Of a stretch of DNA of 64,000 nt, positions 51,901 to 63,952 are shown one piece after another (the first letter of the stretch is position 1; each line of letters begins with the position of its first letter). The notes beneath the pieces are model-generated. The model did not search any database. It saw only the letters and a program-made list of their open reading frames with translations, and had not been told where the DNA came from. The position numbers and the translations under genes were made by a program. This DNA comes from Xiphydria camelus (lineage: Eukaryota > Arthropoda > Insecta > Hymenoptera > Xiphydriidae): positions 29,924,278 to 29,988,277 of the forward strand of contig OY783194.1 in assembly GCA_963678675.1 (NCBI GenBank). Direction: 5' to 3'.

Positions 51901-52010
51901 CTTTTATCCAACAGGGAAGCACAGCCTTCTAGATCGATTAATTGAAGGCGCTGTGCCATGGTGGTACCAGAATAATTGCCAGTTAGTGCAGTTTGTTGTG
52001 TGTCGGTAAA
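51778..52010. promoter_or_regulatory. Head-to-head promoter region of VRK1 and RBM25
   Basis: VRK1 (minus) and RBM25 (plus) have starts about 2.4 kb apart, and both seem to have non-coding first exons reaching toward this spot. On the plus strand TAGTGCAGTTTG (51984-51995) resembles an initiator. It is followed by a donor-like TCG|GTAAAG at 52005, matching an acceptor TTTTTTCAG at 52758. Exact start sites are inferred. Confidence 0.4.
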
Positions 52011-52790
52011 GATTTTCTCGCATTTCAATGATTTTGTTAAGATAACGTTACATTTTCTAACGTGCGCCGTGCGATGATTTATGGTCTCCGTTCGCCTACA
52101 GTAAAGAGATTCCTATGTGAGTTGAATTGTTTGGACAATATTAACGTTGGTTTGTGACTTTAATGGTTAGGTTTCTGTGGCCTCCATTAGTTTTTTGTCT
52201 GGGCATCGTTTTGGGCATTTCGGTCGAAGCCGTGGTCTATGCATTTTCGTTATCAGCGATGTAACGAGTGACAAGACTGATCGGTTAAAACGCGTCTGAT
52301 CGCTTTGCGTTAATTCTCATTTATCTAGAGTGAGATTGCGAAATGTCTCATGTAAATTGTCAAAACCACACATGACCATAAGTGTAAGATAATTTTTACG
52401 AGAATTGATATAAACTGTGCAGTCCAATGCGATTAGAACGTTCAGCTTGTCTTATTTTTATAATAATCTTTCGTCTTTTTATATCTCACTATTTAGTGTA
52501 AAATTGTGGTCTATTAAGTAATAGAACAATGTTCATCATGACTGCTCTTATCATATTGCTTGCTTAGTAACGCTGCTTGCACACTAGTTTGCAAGAGCAA
52601 ATTTTTGGACAGATAGTTCTTTTCCTAAGAGAGCTTATGAGCAATCTAAATCAGAGTCTATAAATAGTCCCTTTGGTATTTTTCATAGTTTCCCCCTTTT
52701 CTTTCATAAGAAAGACGTTTTACAGATATGAAATAGTCAGGGGCATTGATTTTTTCAGTTTCACCACTCGTTTGATAAGAAGCACAAGAT

Positions 52791-55700
52791 ATGTCGTACC
52801 CTGGGCAGCCTCCTATGGGGATACCAGGCATGCCGCCTATGCCATATATGGTTGGTGCTCCACCATCAATAATAGGTGGAGTTATGCCTATGACTCACGT
52901 GAGTTTCCACAGGATTATCTATCGGTGTTATATTTGTGAATTCCTGTAGAATCTTTAAAAAGTACTTTTGATATTATCAGTTTTTTAAATGCATTGGATC
53001 TGTATTTATTAAAACACTTGAAAGTTTTGATGAAGAGAAGCCTGAGAAAGTATGTTGTATCATATGAAATCCTGCTTCAACACTCCAACACTGTTTTACA
53101 TCTATTGGTTTATATCAGTTGTTGACAAGATTTCTTAACATATACAATGTATAATATTGGTAAATCTTCTTAAAACAGCTTATGTAAGTTGGAGTGCAAA
53201 TGTATTGCAAGCGTAATCTCCTTCTCAGTTTTTATTGGATTTGGAGGACAGAATCACGAAATATAGTCTAAATCTATTTCTGAATAGTTGGGCTTTTTAC
53301 ATTTTTTAGGCGTATTTAGCCAGTAGTATGTATAATTAAGAAAAAACCTCTAATATTTGATAGTTATTTTTATTTAACTACTCTATTATTTTTATATTAC
53401 GTGAATTATTTTGTCAAGATTGCTCACTAGTGAAAGTCTCCAAGTCATTCAATAGGATAGCACATTTCTTTTTATAAAAAAAATTACACTTAATTATAGT
53501 TTTTTCTTGGAGACTTATTCCAAGTTCCACCTCTGCTGCAGTTTAATCTTTCTGCATTATTCATTAGGATAATACAATAGTAAATAAGTATATTACATAG
53601 CTGTAGATATGGATTATAAAATTAAATGATATGGCATTTCCTGCATTTCAAAGAAATCAATTTATGTTGAATTGGCAATTAAAAGCTCACGGGAGGGCGG
53701 GAAGAAAAATGGAAGAAGACTTCTCTAAATGCACGAGTAGAGATGATCGATATTAATAAGAATTCAATTTAAAAAAACAGATGATTCCAACACCCGTATC
53801 CGCAATGCAAACATCCGCGCCTGCTGTACGCTATTCGCGCAATCAATCGCGCCATGATAACAATCGACGTCGCGAAAGGGAGTCCGGTCCTCCGGTTACC
53901 GTTTTCGTTGGAAATATCATGGATCGTGCTCCCGACGTCATGATTCGGCACATTTTGGGTGCTTGCGGTCACGTGCTCTCCTGGAAAAGGGTGCAGGCGT
54001 TCGGATTTTGCGAATATGCGGGACCGGATGCCGGGTTGAGAGCAGTGAGACTGCTTCATGATATGGAAATTGGTACAAAAAGGCTGGTTGTCAAGGTGGA
54101 TGCCAAAACTAAAGTCGTCTTAGATCAGTTTAAAGGTAAGGCAAATCCTTTGCCATCTACACTCAGATTCCTTGCTCTATTGTATGCAACGTAGTATGAA
54201 AAAGAATCCACGTTCAGATCTTTTTTTTCCCACTTTACTATGATTGACTGACGAACTTCATTTCGATTCTTAGCTGAGAGACGTAAGAAACTTCGAGGTG
54301 GTCAGTCGCCGCTTCAAGATGAGGCCACCAATGAAGGAGTGGACGGTGATGACAGTGACGATTATATGGACGAGGGAATGAGAGTCGTGGATGGCGATGC
54401 ACTCGCGCGAATTCATCAAATCATATCGGAACATGCTATCGATTTGGAAATGGCTCAAGTTGCTCCAGGTAATAAATATTTAATTGAATTTGTATTCATT
54501 ATTTCAGTCTGAGCTGAGCAATACATCCTGATGAATGTTTGCACTTTGTGGGCAGCCCCGGTAGTTTTGTTACTATAGTTTTTTTATTTGATGAATCAAA
54601 TTGGACCTGTTTTTTCAACCACTTTCGACGAAGATATACTTTATATGTACCTAAAGATAACCTGTATCTCATATATCCAACGTTTGACTGTTACAGAGGA
54701 ACATCAAACGAAAGTAGTCTCAAAATCATTGAATCTGGACGACGCGGAGATAGAAGAAAGTAAACGGGATTTGATCACTCGGGAAATTGGCAAGTTCAGG
54801 GAGGTCATGAAGGTAATTATTATTGATATTTCTTTATGATCTCCATTTTATAATTTCATAGTTTTTCTCCCGATTCCTGCCTGTATTATTACACTGTTGA
54901 AAGAACTTCATAGAAATGGTACTCTTCTAGGATGAATATGAATATATCAAGTATTGGAATAGAGAGTATAGAGAAACTTTAGAATAAGATAAAACGTGTG
55001 ATGTCTGTTATATTTAATGGTATCAATACCGCACATGGGAAGATGTTACGAGTGTTGCACATTGTGATAAGAAGTCAAATGGTTGGTTGTAGCGTTGCAC
55101 AGTTCACTGCTTTTCACTCTGGCGTTTCACTATGAATACGTCCAATTTTTCCAATAGTAAATCCTTTCTTCGTTTTTATTCGCCGTTCTGTGAATTGGTG
55201 ATACAAAATTCACTGTACATCGTGCATCAAATTTTCGTCTTGAACATTTAACATTTCAATCAGATCGAAGTATATAGATGACGGTTTAGCTTATTATTTT
55301 ACAAATGCGGCGGTCGTAGCGTTCACTTTTTCTCGTAGCCTTCTACGTTATATTTATTCCTGTTTATTACTTTCGTCTAACACTTTCGATTTCAAAATTG
55401 GAAAAAATGTCAATTGAAAGGTATAGTCAATGCGCTATGTCTGGGAGAAATGTTATCTTTAACGGTAACACATTGCACGAGTGTTATTAATTTACATACT
55501 ACGATCTATTAGTCGATTGTCCAATGTTGGTTTTGAAATTTTGAGGAACCTGCTCCCACAAGCATGTCGGAAAACTAGTATTTCTGTATTGCGTGGGATT
55601 TGGGGATCTTATCAGAGTAACGAAAAATACAATCATTTCTTTTTTAACGAAGTGATGCATTTTACGTATCGTGTATTTTTAAATTATAGGAAATTATCAT

Positions 55701-58700
55701 TTTCAAGATCGTTTCCACAATACCGTCTGGCCGTCTTTCATTCAACGTATTTTAATCTGTTATGACATTACTGGAGAGCAAAAATACTCCACTCTCATAG
55801 TGACGTACACTTCAACCGTGACTGTCGGCTTACCTGTAAACTTTAGATACAAATTGTTGCAATATTTTCTTGAAAATCACATCTTGCTATGTAGAAAGGT
55901 CGTTATCAATACCACCAGAAAGTATTTACAAGAGAAATAGTCTCTGTTGGAGCGAACGTTCTATTAGTGGAATAATTCTGCTTTATGCTAAATATATCCA
56001 TATATTCCACGCAATTCCAGTATATACGTATCGAGGATCGCAATCAAGTTCGCATTTCATATAGAATCATAAAGAGACGAGAGAATGTTTCGGGACACGT
56101 GGATATGAGAGTAACATGCATTTTTAACTATAAATATTAGATTTTAAGTAGTTGGTGGTGAAGTGCGTGTGTGGTATGTTAGCTCGAAATAAGTGGAGCC
56201 GTGACTCGTTGCTGTAATTATAATAACAGGCAGCGTGCGTCGCACACAGCAAACGCACACGCCTAGGAAAGCTGTGTGTGGGGACCACCCTTTCACTCAC
56301 TCATTGGCTCTGAAGGGAGTCAATCACAGCACATCCCTCGTATTTTCGCAGACGGCTGCAGCCCCGTCGGTAAGTCATGGCACATCCAAAACCAACAAAA
56401 CATGAAAAAAAATCCAGCGGAACTTAACGCGCGAGTGAAACTCGTAGAAGCTTCAATATCAACGACTATCTAAATATGAAGTACTCGCACAGAATTTCTT
56501 ATCCACCGATTATACAGGATCATTGAAGAGCAAGTAGTCGTCCCCTCACCTAGAAGTGGTAAAGAGGATGACTACGTGCTTTTCAGTAACTCTGCATACT
56601 CTTCATTTTGGCACAGATTTAGAAATTCGCGTCTTACGGGTTCAAATTCGCTAAATCATTGGAGATGAAGAGAATGTAAATCCTACGCGGATACTCGATA
56701 ACGTCACCGTGGTACACCGATTTTGATCAGGAGTCGGGCCAAATGATTCTTCAGACGGGATCGTGTTAAATGTCAACAAATCTGTGGGAATCATTTTGTC
56801 CGGTTCATGATACCGAAAAAAGATTAAATTTGTACCACGGTGTAACGCGTTAACGACTGAAAAGAGAAGTAGGTCTTGACAACCCGAACTTATCGAAGCA
56901 CCTCCATGGATGACTAACGCATTTCTGATTTAAATACACTGACGTATTACCACGTGCAGTGTATTTGTGGACGGGAACGATAATGGATCGAGACTCTTTC
57001 TAAACGCTATTACACACCGAAATGATTCTGTTATCACAATGGCGACTGTTCAGTTGTTGTCTTTATTTTGTGTAAACAGCCTCTGTCAACGTCTCGATGA
57101 GACATGTACGTAGTACCTAGGTGCGCTCTTCTCCATTCTCCGGTACCACCACACTGACTGACCAAGTCAACTTCACACCGTGAGTAAACTCCACAACAAT
57201 GAACCAACACAAAAGTCATTCGGTTCTTGTAGTTTTGATAGCCAACTGCCCACCTGAATCCCTGAGGCCACAATTAAAGATCTTGTACATTACTTTTTTC
57301 TTTCCCCTCACACGTGCATCTGTATTATTATTTCACGCACTTGTTTCACATCTTTATTAATTGAAAACTTTGGGTTGCTGTATGGACGGGCCTGCCGAAA
57401 TTAGTCCTCGCAATGTCGCTGTACACGCTGTAATTTCGCGAATGCCATGCAACATTTGAAGAATTTAATTTTAAAAATCGTGAGTTTTTTTTCTGTGAAA
57501 ATATTCATTCCGCAAGGCAGGAGGAGACAACGTTTCGGAAGCGTCGTTAATTTGTTAATAGTCGATGCTTCGGTATTATCTTCTTCTTGAAAGACACAAC
57601 TCATTGAAACATTGTAACTGTAAGATACGATTTTCCCAGAGCAGCAAGATGTCCAATTCTTCGATTAAAATCTATCAGATTTGTTCTCACCGACAGTTTC
57701 TTGATGCTTAAATTGCACAGATCTTCAAAACGATGTGACAGACTCTCCAAACAGTAATCCACAAGGGTTATTATTATTATTTTCATTACTCTTATCATTT
57801 CTATATATCGCGTAACAAAAACGTGAATACCGTGCTAATGAATTTCCAAGGCGTTGCACGGGTGAGACGGGGTGTTACGGGTGGGCAAACTATTGTGCAT
57901 TTGATATTCAACAGTTTGCTGCATCGGCTGCCGCGTATAGCCATAGCCAGAGGGATTCAATGTTGAAAGGCAAGCGACAGTTTCTCGGCAAATGCGAAAG
58001 ACGTTTCGGTGGATACCCTCCTTCGTGATGACTCCGCTTCTGTTTTGGTATAATAATACTTTCTAATAATTATCGATTATCGTCTAACGTCACTACATGA
58101 CCAAAAGCCCCTATTTTCAACGTTACGTTTCAACGTACATAGTTCTAGACGTTATTTGTTTGCAGGCACATCTGCAATGTTGTAAGTACATTGGGTGGCC
58201 TCTCCTGTGATGCGTTTATCTGTAATTTCGATACTTAGTTTTAAGGTATAAAAGTAAGTGATCTCTCTTATGTGCTTGTCTCCAAAATTTGTAACTCCAC
58301 CTAGGTACTTGATATGTATACGAGATATCGCGTAAGACGCTGCCGCCCCGGCATACTCCAGAGGAGTGAGTATACATGCCAATGACACGAGCCAGTTTCG
58401 TAATATTTTATATATAAAGTTCATCAATTATTGTATACAACTAGTAATCGTTCAGTGCTTCGTTACAGTGAGTAGAATGATTCCTTTTCAACTTAGACGT
58501 CTTGACGAACTTTCTGTAATTTTTTCTTGACATGTCAAATGTATGACTACCATGTTCTAGTAAATTGAATATGCTAAGTTGGTCGGGAAGAAGATAAGAA
58601 ATGTATAAGAAGGAATATTCGCGAGATATTTTGCATTACATTTTTTACATCCGGAAGACGAGTTCAAGGGGCTTTTTTTTAGCAATCATTTTCCGGATAT

Positions 58701-61700
58701 TCTAAAGTGGAAAGCAAGATGTTTCGTGCAGTCATTTTCATCTCAACATTTCTTGCCAATTCAAAAGCTATCTATCTCGACGTATGATACTTCAGATGTT
58801 TACGAAAGATCTTTCGCGGGACTCAAATTGTATTTTTCTGACTTTCCTACGCCTAGCAGTGGAAGGAAGTAAGGGAAGCAATTTAAAATCCCGAAAGGAA
58901 ATCTCGTACACATCAGTCGAGCAGATTGTTTAAATGATAGCGATAAATTCGTTTTGAATACAGTCGAATTATTTGATAAAAACTTAATTCAACACATACC
59001 GCGTAAAACTGATGAAGACGTATAATCCGTTATTACGAATTTATAATTTTTATTTGAACAACTCTCCATGCAATGCCATCCCACTTGTTACTTTTGAATG
59101 TACCTATGTGGGAAGTGCGTTTGCTAGCCTGAGTTTTTTTTTTCATCGCAGCTCGAAAAGTTTGCTTTGGATTTTTGTTCTTAACGTGGTTTTTCTTCTT
59201 GTGTTTTATAGAAACAAGAGGAGGAGAAAGCTCAGGTGAAGCGAAAAAAAGAAGCCGTCGAAAAGGAAGAAAGGGAAAAGCGAGAGAAAGAACGGAAAGA
59301 TAGAAAGGAAGAAGAGGCCAGTAATAAAGATGATCATGATGGTGAACCAGGCAGCCCGTCTGCATCTCATAAAGGACGCAGCGGTAGCACTGGTAGTAAT
59401 AGGAGAGATAAACGTCGATCGAAATCCAGGTAAGACTACAGTCAATCGTGAAGAAATTTTATTTTAAAGGACTCGAATACATTTTAATTTGTACGATATT
59501 CTTCAACATTGTTTCTAAAGAAAAAAACTGAGAATATATGAGGCGCCTAGATGCAAAGCCAGATAATTCCTTTATACTTATATAGGAAATATCTGGTTTT
59601 GCATCTTGGGGTAGGCGCCTCATATATTATCATGTTATGACGTATGTAGGTCTAAAGAACGCGAGAGGGAGAGAGATCGTCAAAGAAGCGAAAGAGATCG
59701 GGAGAGAGAAAGGGATCGTGATAGGGACCGGGATCGAGATCGGGATCGTGATCGCGATCGTGATCGCGATCGCGAGCGTGACAGGGATCGCGAAAGGGAG
59801 CGTGAACGTGAACGCGAACGAGACCGGGAGAGAGAAAGGGAGAGAGAGCGGGACCGGGAACGTGAAAGAGAGAGGGAACGGGAGGAAGCTCGTAAGACGG
59901 AGCGGGAGATTATGCGCGAGAGAGAAGAAGAAGAGGAGACTAAAGAAAGAAAGAAGAACGAGCGGCGAGCAAGAGAAAAAGACGCGTCGTACCAAGAGCG
60001 TTTGAGAGCATGGGAAACTCGCGAACGACGCAAACTGAAGGAATACGAGAAGGAGGCTGAGAAACGCCGGGCGAAACGAGAAGCGAGGGAGAAGGAAGCG
60101 AAGCGTCTGAAAGAATTCTTAGAAGATTATGATGACGATCGGGATGATGCGAAGTATTACAAGGGTAAAGAACTTTCGCGACGTCTCGAAGAACGTGCGT
60201 TGGAGGCTGAAGCAGACTCGCGAGATCGCTGCGCTGAACGTCAGGAGCTTCAACGACTTCGCGATAAGCTTTACGCTGACGCTTCACATCCAGATCCGGC
60301 AGCAGAATTTGAACGGGTGAGATTGCCTTTGTTTAGTTCAGCTAACGCCGGTATAAGCTACGATTCTAACGAGTGATATAACGCGAAGTAACATTTTTTT
60401 TTTTTTTTTCAAAAATAATTCTGATTCTCTTCCGCAGCTGAAAGCCGAAAGAGAAGAGCAGTATAAACCAAAACCTGTGATCACCATAATAGACGAAGAG
60501 GATGAGAAGGCTTCAAAGAAAGAAAAGGAAATAGTTATGCCGCCGATAGAAACCGAGCCAATCGACAGCGACAGTGACGATGAAGTTCACTTTGAAGATG
60601 CCTCTCAGCCGGAGGCTCCGTCACGAACGCCACCGCGACATCATCACCATCACCGTCGCCATCACCGCCACCATCAGAATCACCACCGAGATGGAGAAGA
60701 TATCGAAGATATCAGCGAAATTGATAGAGAAAATTCAAAGGACAAGCGAACTACTTCCCCGCTTTTGGTAGCAACTACTCCGGCGCAATCATTACCCTCG
60801 CACCATGACGAAGATTCGCGAATGTCGCTTGTGAGCGAACCGGAAAAGACTAGTGCTAGTACGTTTTGACGCGTTTACAAGTTCCAATGAAAGCATTTAA
60901 ATGCCAACCAACTTCACTCCATGATTTACGATTTCAGGTAACTTTGTTCCTTTCGCTATGAGCGTCGGTAGTGCGCGTAGCGGCGATCATGGCAGCAAGA
61001 CTCCTGGCAATAAGACTCCCGTTAGTCCGAACCCCGCTACCAATGCCAATTCGCAACAACCGAATCAGATTAAGAAGAAAGGACGTATCGACGTTAAGGA
61101 CGTCTTTAACAATGACGACGACGATGACGGCACTAGCAACACAAAGAAGCGTAAACTCGTTCCTTTGGGTAACGTTCTTACTCGAATATGCATTTTAGCG
61201 ATTCAATCGAGATCTCGTTTATGAAATGTTCCTTTTTCCATTGTTCTCGATAGACTACGGAGAGGAGAAGAAGAAGAAGGGTAATGATGAACCGGTAAAG
61301 GTTGGAAAGGAAGAGAGTACGAAGAGCCAAGAGGAGAAGCGAAAACACATCAAGTCTCTCATTGATAAGATTCCCACTGACAAAAACGCTTTGTTTGGTT
61401 ATACGCTGGACTGGGCTATAATTGATAACGTAAGGGAGCTCCGTTAATGTGACCGCGATATAAATTATAGTCAATTATTTTGCTGCTCAATCGTATTATT
61501 TCTGTGGCATGAAAAAGTAGCACAGGCGGAAACTTAATTAAGCACGATCTCCGCGAGGCGGTCTTTGGAGTGGAATCCCAATTAAAAATTAATTCTTATT
61601 TTCCAGACTCTGATGGAGAAGAGAATACGACCGTGGATCAATAAAAAAATTATAGAATATATCGGGGAGCCTGAACCCACTTTGGTGGATTTCATCTGTA

Positions 61701-61938
61701 GTAAAGTAATGGCCGGTAGTTCCCCTCAAGGCATTCTAGATGACGTGCAAATGGTAAATTATTAATATCCGCATTCTCTCGTCTTGCCAATACTAGACAA
61801 CATAATTATATTATCATTGAATCGAATCGTTCCATTTCTTTCCAGGTCTTGGATGAGGAAGCTGAAGTATTTGTTGTGAAAATGTGGAGGTTATTAATTT
61901 ACGAAGTGGAAGCCAAGAAAATGGGATTAGTCAAATAA
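52791..61938 (+). CDS. RBM25: RNA-binding protein 25 (RBM25), splicing regulator
   Basis: Coding exons: 52791-52898, 53781-54135, 54274-54468, 54697-54812, 59212-59429, 59650-60316, 60438-60858, 60938-61168, 61254-61429, 61607-61753, 61846-61938 (stop TAA). All phases fit, giving 908 aa against 843 in human. Order: a Pro/Met/Gly-rich N-terminus (MSYPGQPPMGIPGMPPMPYM), one RRM at about 76-152 (RNP2 VFVGNI, RNP1 AFGFCEY), an acidic linker, a long Glu/Arg and Arg/Asp mixed-charge region (about 260-550), a His-rich run near 600, and a C-terminal PWI domain (LDWAIID through RPWINKKIIEYIGEPEPTLVDF to the end). By family it binds exonic elements, contacts U1/LUC7-type factors and steers 5' splice-site choice in nuclear speckles. 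Intron 4 is 4.4 kb; the others are 80-880 bp. The exon after the hairpin at 59533-59628 carries the RE/RD core. Confidence 0.96.
56528..56585 (+). repeat. 58-nt hairpin in RBM25 intron 4
   Basis: AGCAAGTAGTCGTCC pairs with GGATGACTACGTGCT (one or two mismatches, G-U allowed) across a loop of about 28 nt whose CTCAC/GTGG sides can extend the stem. The size is in the pre-miRNA range. Confidence 0.5.
56701..56852 (+). repeat. Long imperfect hairpin in RBM25 intron 4
   Basis: The left end CACCGTGGTAC and the right end GTACCACGGTG pair. Further in, GGGCCAAATGATTCTTC faces GGAATCATTTTGTCC. Total about 150 nt. It may be a decayed MITE or a structured intronic RNA. Confidence 0.5.
59533..59628 (+). 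ncRNA. Pre-miRNA-like hairpin in the intron before the RE/RD exon of RBM25
   Basis: AATATATGAGGCGCCTA pairs perfectly with TAGGCGCCTCATATATT. Then GATGCAAA pairs with TTTGCATC, CCAGATA with TATCTGG and TTCCT with AGGAA. The breaks are one 6-nt bulge (TTGGGG), one G-U and one A/A mismatch; the loop is about 12 nt. The stem of nearly 38 bp and the 96-nt length fit a miRNA precursor or a very short MITE. It ends 21 nt before the intron's AG (59648-59649). No known miRNA seed was recognised. Confidence 0.5.
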
Positions 61939-62539
61939 ATAACTTTGATGTCACACATTTACGGACTTAATGATTTAAACGACACATGAAACTCTTTCTA
62001 ATAACGTATTATACTTAGGTTACATATAAATGTATATTATCTACTTATTAGTAAGCATCCTCATTGGACAGAAATATTACTACAATGCCGAATCTATTGA
62101 TGAGCAAACTACATGTGTAGCGCGGTTATAAAGTGAAATACACAATTTGTAAATGCCCTTTATAATTACACGTACTCTGTTCTGTGTGTTTATTGGTAAC
62201 AAGCGCGCTATCGAACAAAGACAAATGTATAAGAGATGAACAATTGCTGTTTTACTGGCAGCCGAAATATAGCAAACTGCTCTTTACGCTTTGTACAAAT
62301 GCATATTGGATATTTATGAGGTAACACTGATGACTTTCTTACCCCTTCTATGTCAGTAATTCTTGCTTCATTTGCTTGAGAAAGCGTCGGATTGCATTTA
62401 CTACAGTTGCAGTTGTTAGCTGGCCCGAATATCCCGCGTTTCGCGTCTCAGTTGGCTCTTGCGAGAAAACTCGCCATCTGTAGGTCTCCATGGATAGGTA
62501 CAGAGATGTACCGCTAAGGGGGAATAGAAAAGGTTAGAA
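61939..62539. other. RBM25 3' UTR and mRpL19 promoter region
   Basis: 600 bp between two genes on the same strand. AATAAA overlaps the RBM25 stop (61934-61939). No further clear poly(A) signal is seen. A CpG-containing stretch before 62540 is the likely mRpL19 promoter. Confidence 0.5.
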
Positions 62540-63867
62540 ATGTCTGCTGTGGGGAGATTTCTATTTCGCGACGGGCGACAAAGTTTTCAAACTTTTAAAG
62601 CATTAGGTAAGAACAATTTGTGCAAATTATTCATATATTTTACACTTATTACGTATTTATAGAAAATCAGAAGTTTCATCGAAAGTTCGTACCAAACTCT
62701 CTTCACGTTGTGTGACCGCGGTATTTCAGCTCTTGTTACAGATACATTAATTGATTTAATTTAATATATAAACAATTGATTCGCCACACATACACGATTT
62801 TACGTCTTATAGTTCGAAAGGAAGGTAGAAATTTATCGACAGTCACACCGGCTGCAGACGAAAGCACAGCAAAGGACAGCAAGGATGTCAAAGGACCCAG
62901 GGGAAAAAAATTTCAACATCTGGAAAAAGATCCAGCATTGTACGAATACCGATTCGTATATCCAGAATTCTTGCCAGACCCAAAACCGGAATTTCGTAAC
63001 GCATTAAGAGAAAAATTGGAGCGCATGGATATGATAGCGAGGAGAAACAACGCGCCGATTGCTGAATTTTATGTAGGATCCATAGTAGCCGTAACTCATT
63101 CCGATCCACACGCACCCGGAAAGAAGAATAGATTTGTCGGTATTTGCATCGAGAGAAGCGGCGTTGGTTTGAATGCTAAATTTATCCTGAGAAATGTCGT
63201 AGACAGCCAAGGAGTAGAAGTGATGTTTGAGATATACGATCCAACTATACAAAAAATTGATTGTTTGAGGTAAGATAACTACATATACGCATACAGATAC
63301 TATTGGATCTCATATTATCATCAATTTGTGTAAACTTACAGTTTTTAATTTCACCATAATATTACGTTTCCAGGCTTGAAAAAAGGTTGGACGAGCATTT
63401 ACGTTATCTTCGAGACGCTCCACCGGAATACAGCACATTTCCATTTGACATGGAAACTGAAATATTACCCGAAGGTGCTCCTGTTCCCATTAATCCTATT
63501 AAAGTACCGCTAAATCCTACACCCTGGTTGGAAAGGTGGGAACGAGCGGATTTGAAGGGTGCTACGAATATTGTAGTCAATGAAAAACGTCAGAGGAAGG
63601 CTCTTTTGCACGAGAAACCTTGGGAGAAGTACGACCTCATGAAAGTTTACAGGTAAGAGAAGCACATTTTCAAAGTATCCAGAGTCGTTTTGCTCATTTC
63701 ACAATCTTTCTGATTATCGCGCGCAATTCTGTTACAGGGAGACTATTCCTATGGAAGATCAACAAGAAATATTTGAGGAATTGCAGGAAGAGTTTCGTAA
63801 ACAAGAAATTTCTCAGAAGAAGATGAAACGCAAGCGTGTATTTGTGCGACCCAAGAAAACCGGTTAA
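62540..63867 (+). CDS. mRpL19: Mitochondrial large-subunit ribosomal protein L19 (bL19m)
   Basis: Exons 62540-62606, 62813-63269, 63374-63652, 63738-63867 (stop TAA) join in phase and give 310 aa (human 292). The first exon, MSAVGRFLFRDGRQSFQTF, plus the basic start of exon 2 fits a mitochondrial presequence. The bL19 core is clear: IAEFYVGSIVAVTHSDPHAP, NRFVGICIERSGVGLNAKF, ILRNVVDSQGVEVMFEIYDP. It is followed by the animal-mitochondrial part (LEKRLDEHLRYLRDAPPEYS, PTPWLERWERADLKG, KPWEKYDLMKVYR) and a Lys/Arg-rich end. It should sit at the subunit interface of the mitochondrial ribosome. The start is the first ATG in frame with the exon-1 donor. Confidence 0.95.
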
Positions 63868-63946
63868 TATTAGCTTTGTGAATGCATAGACATATTTTTC
63901 GTTGCGCTTACATGTTCAATACGCCGGAACGTCGTTTAAAAAAAGT

Positions 63947-63952
63947 AATAAA
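63947..63952 (+). other. Poly(A) signal of mRpL19
   Basis: AATAAA 80 bases past the stop. A second AATAAA lies at 63983-63988. Confidence 0.6.

Larger units (their letters stand above)
54813..59211 (+). other. Large intron 4 of RBM25
   Basis: 4.4 kb of mostly AT-rich DNA without a nested gene I can recognise. It holds two hairpins (56528-56585 and 56701-56852). The short frames are unremarkable. Confidence 0.6.

Noticed and set aside
59680..60033. Minus-strand Ser/Arg-rich frame (RS-like protein)
   Set aside because: It is the antisense shadow of the RBM25 RE/RD exon.
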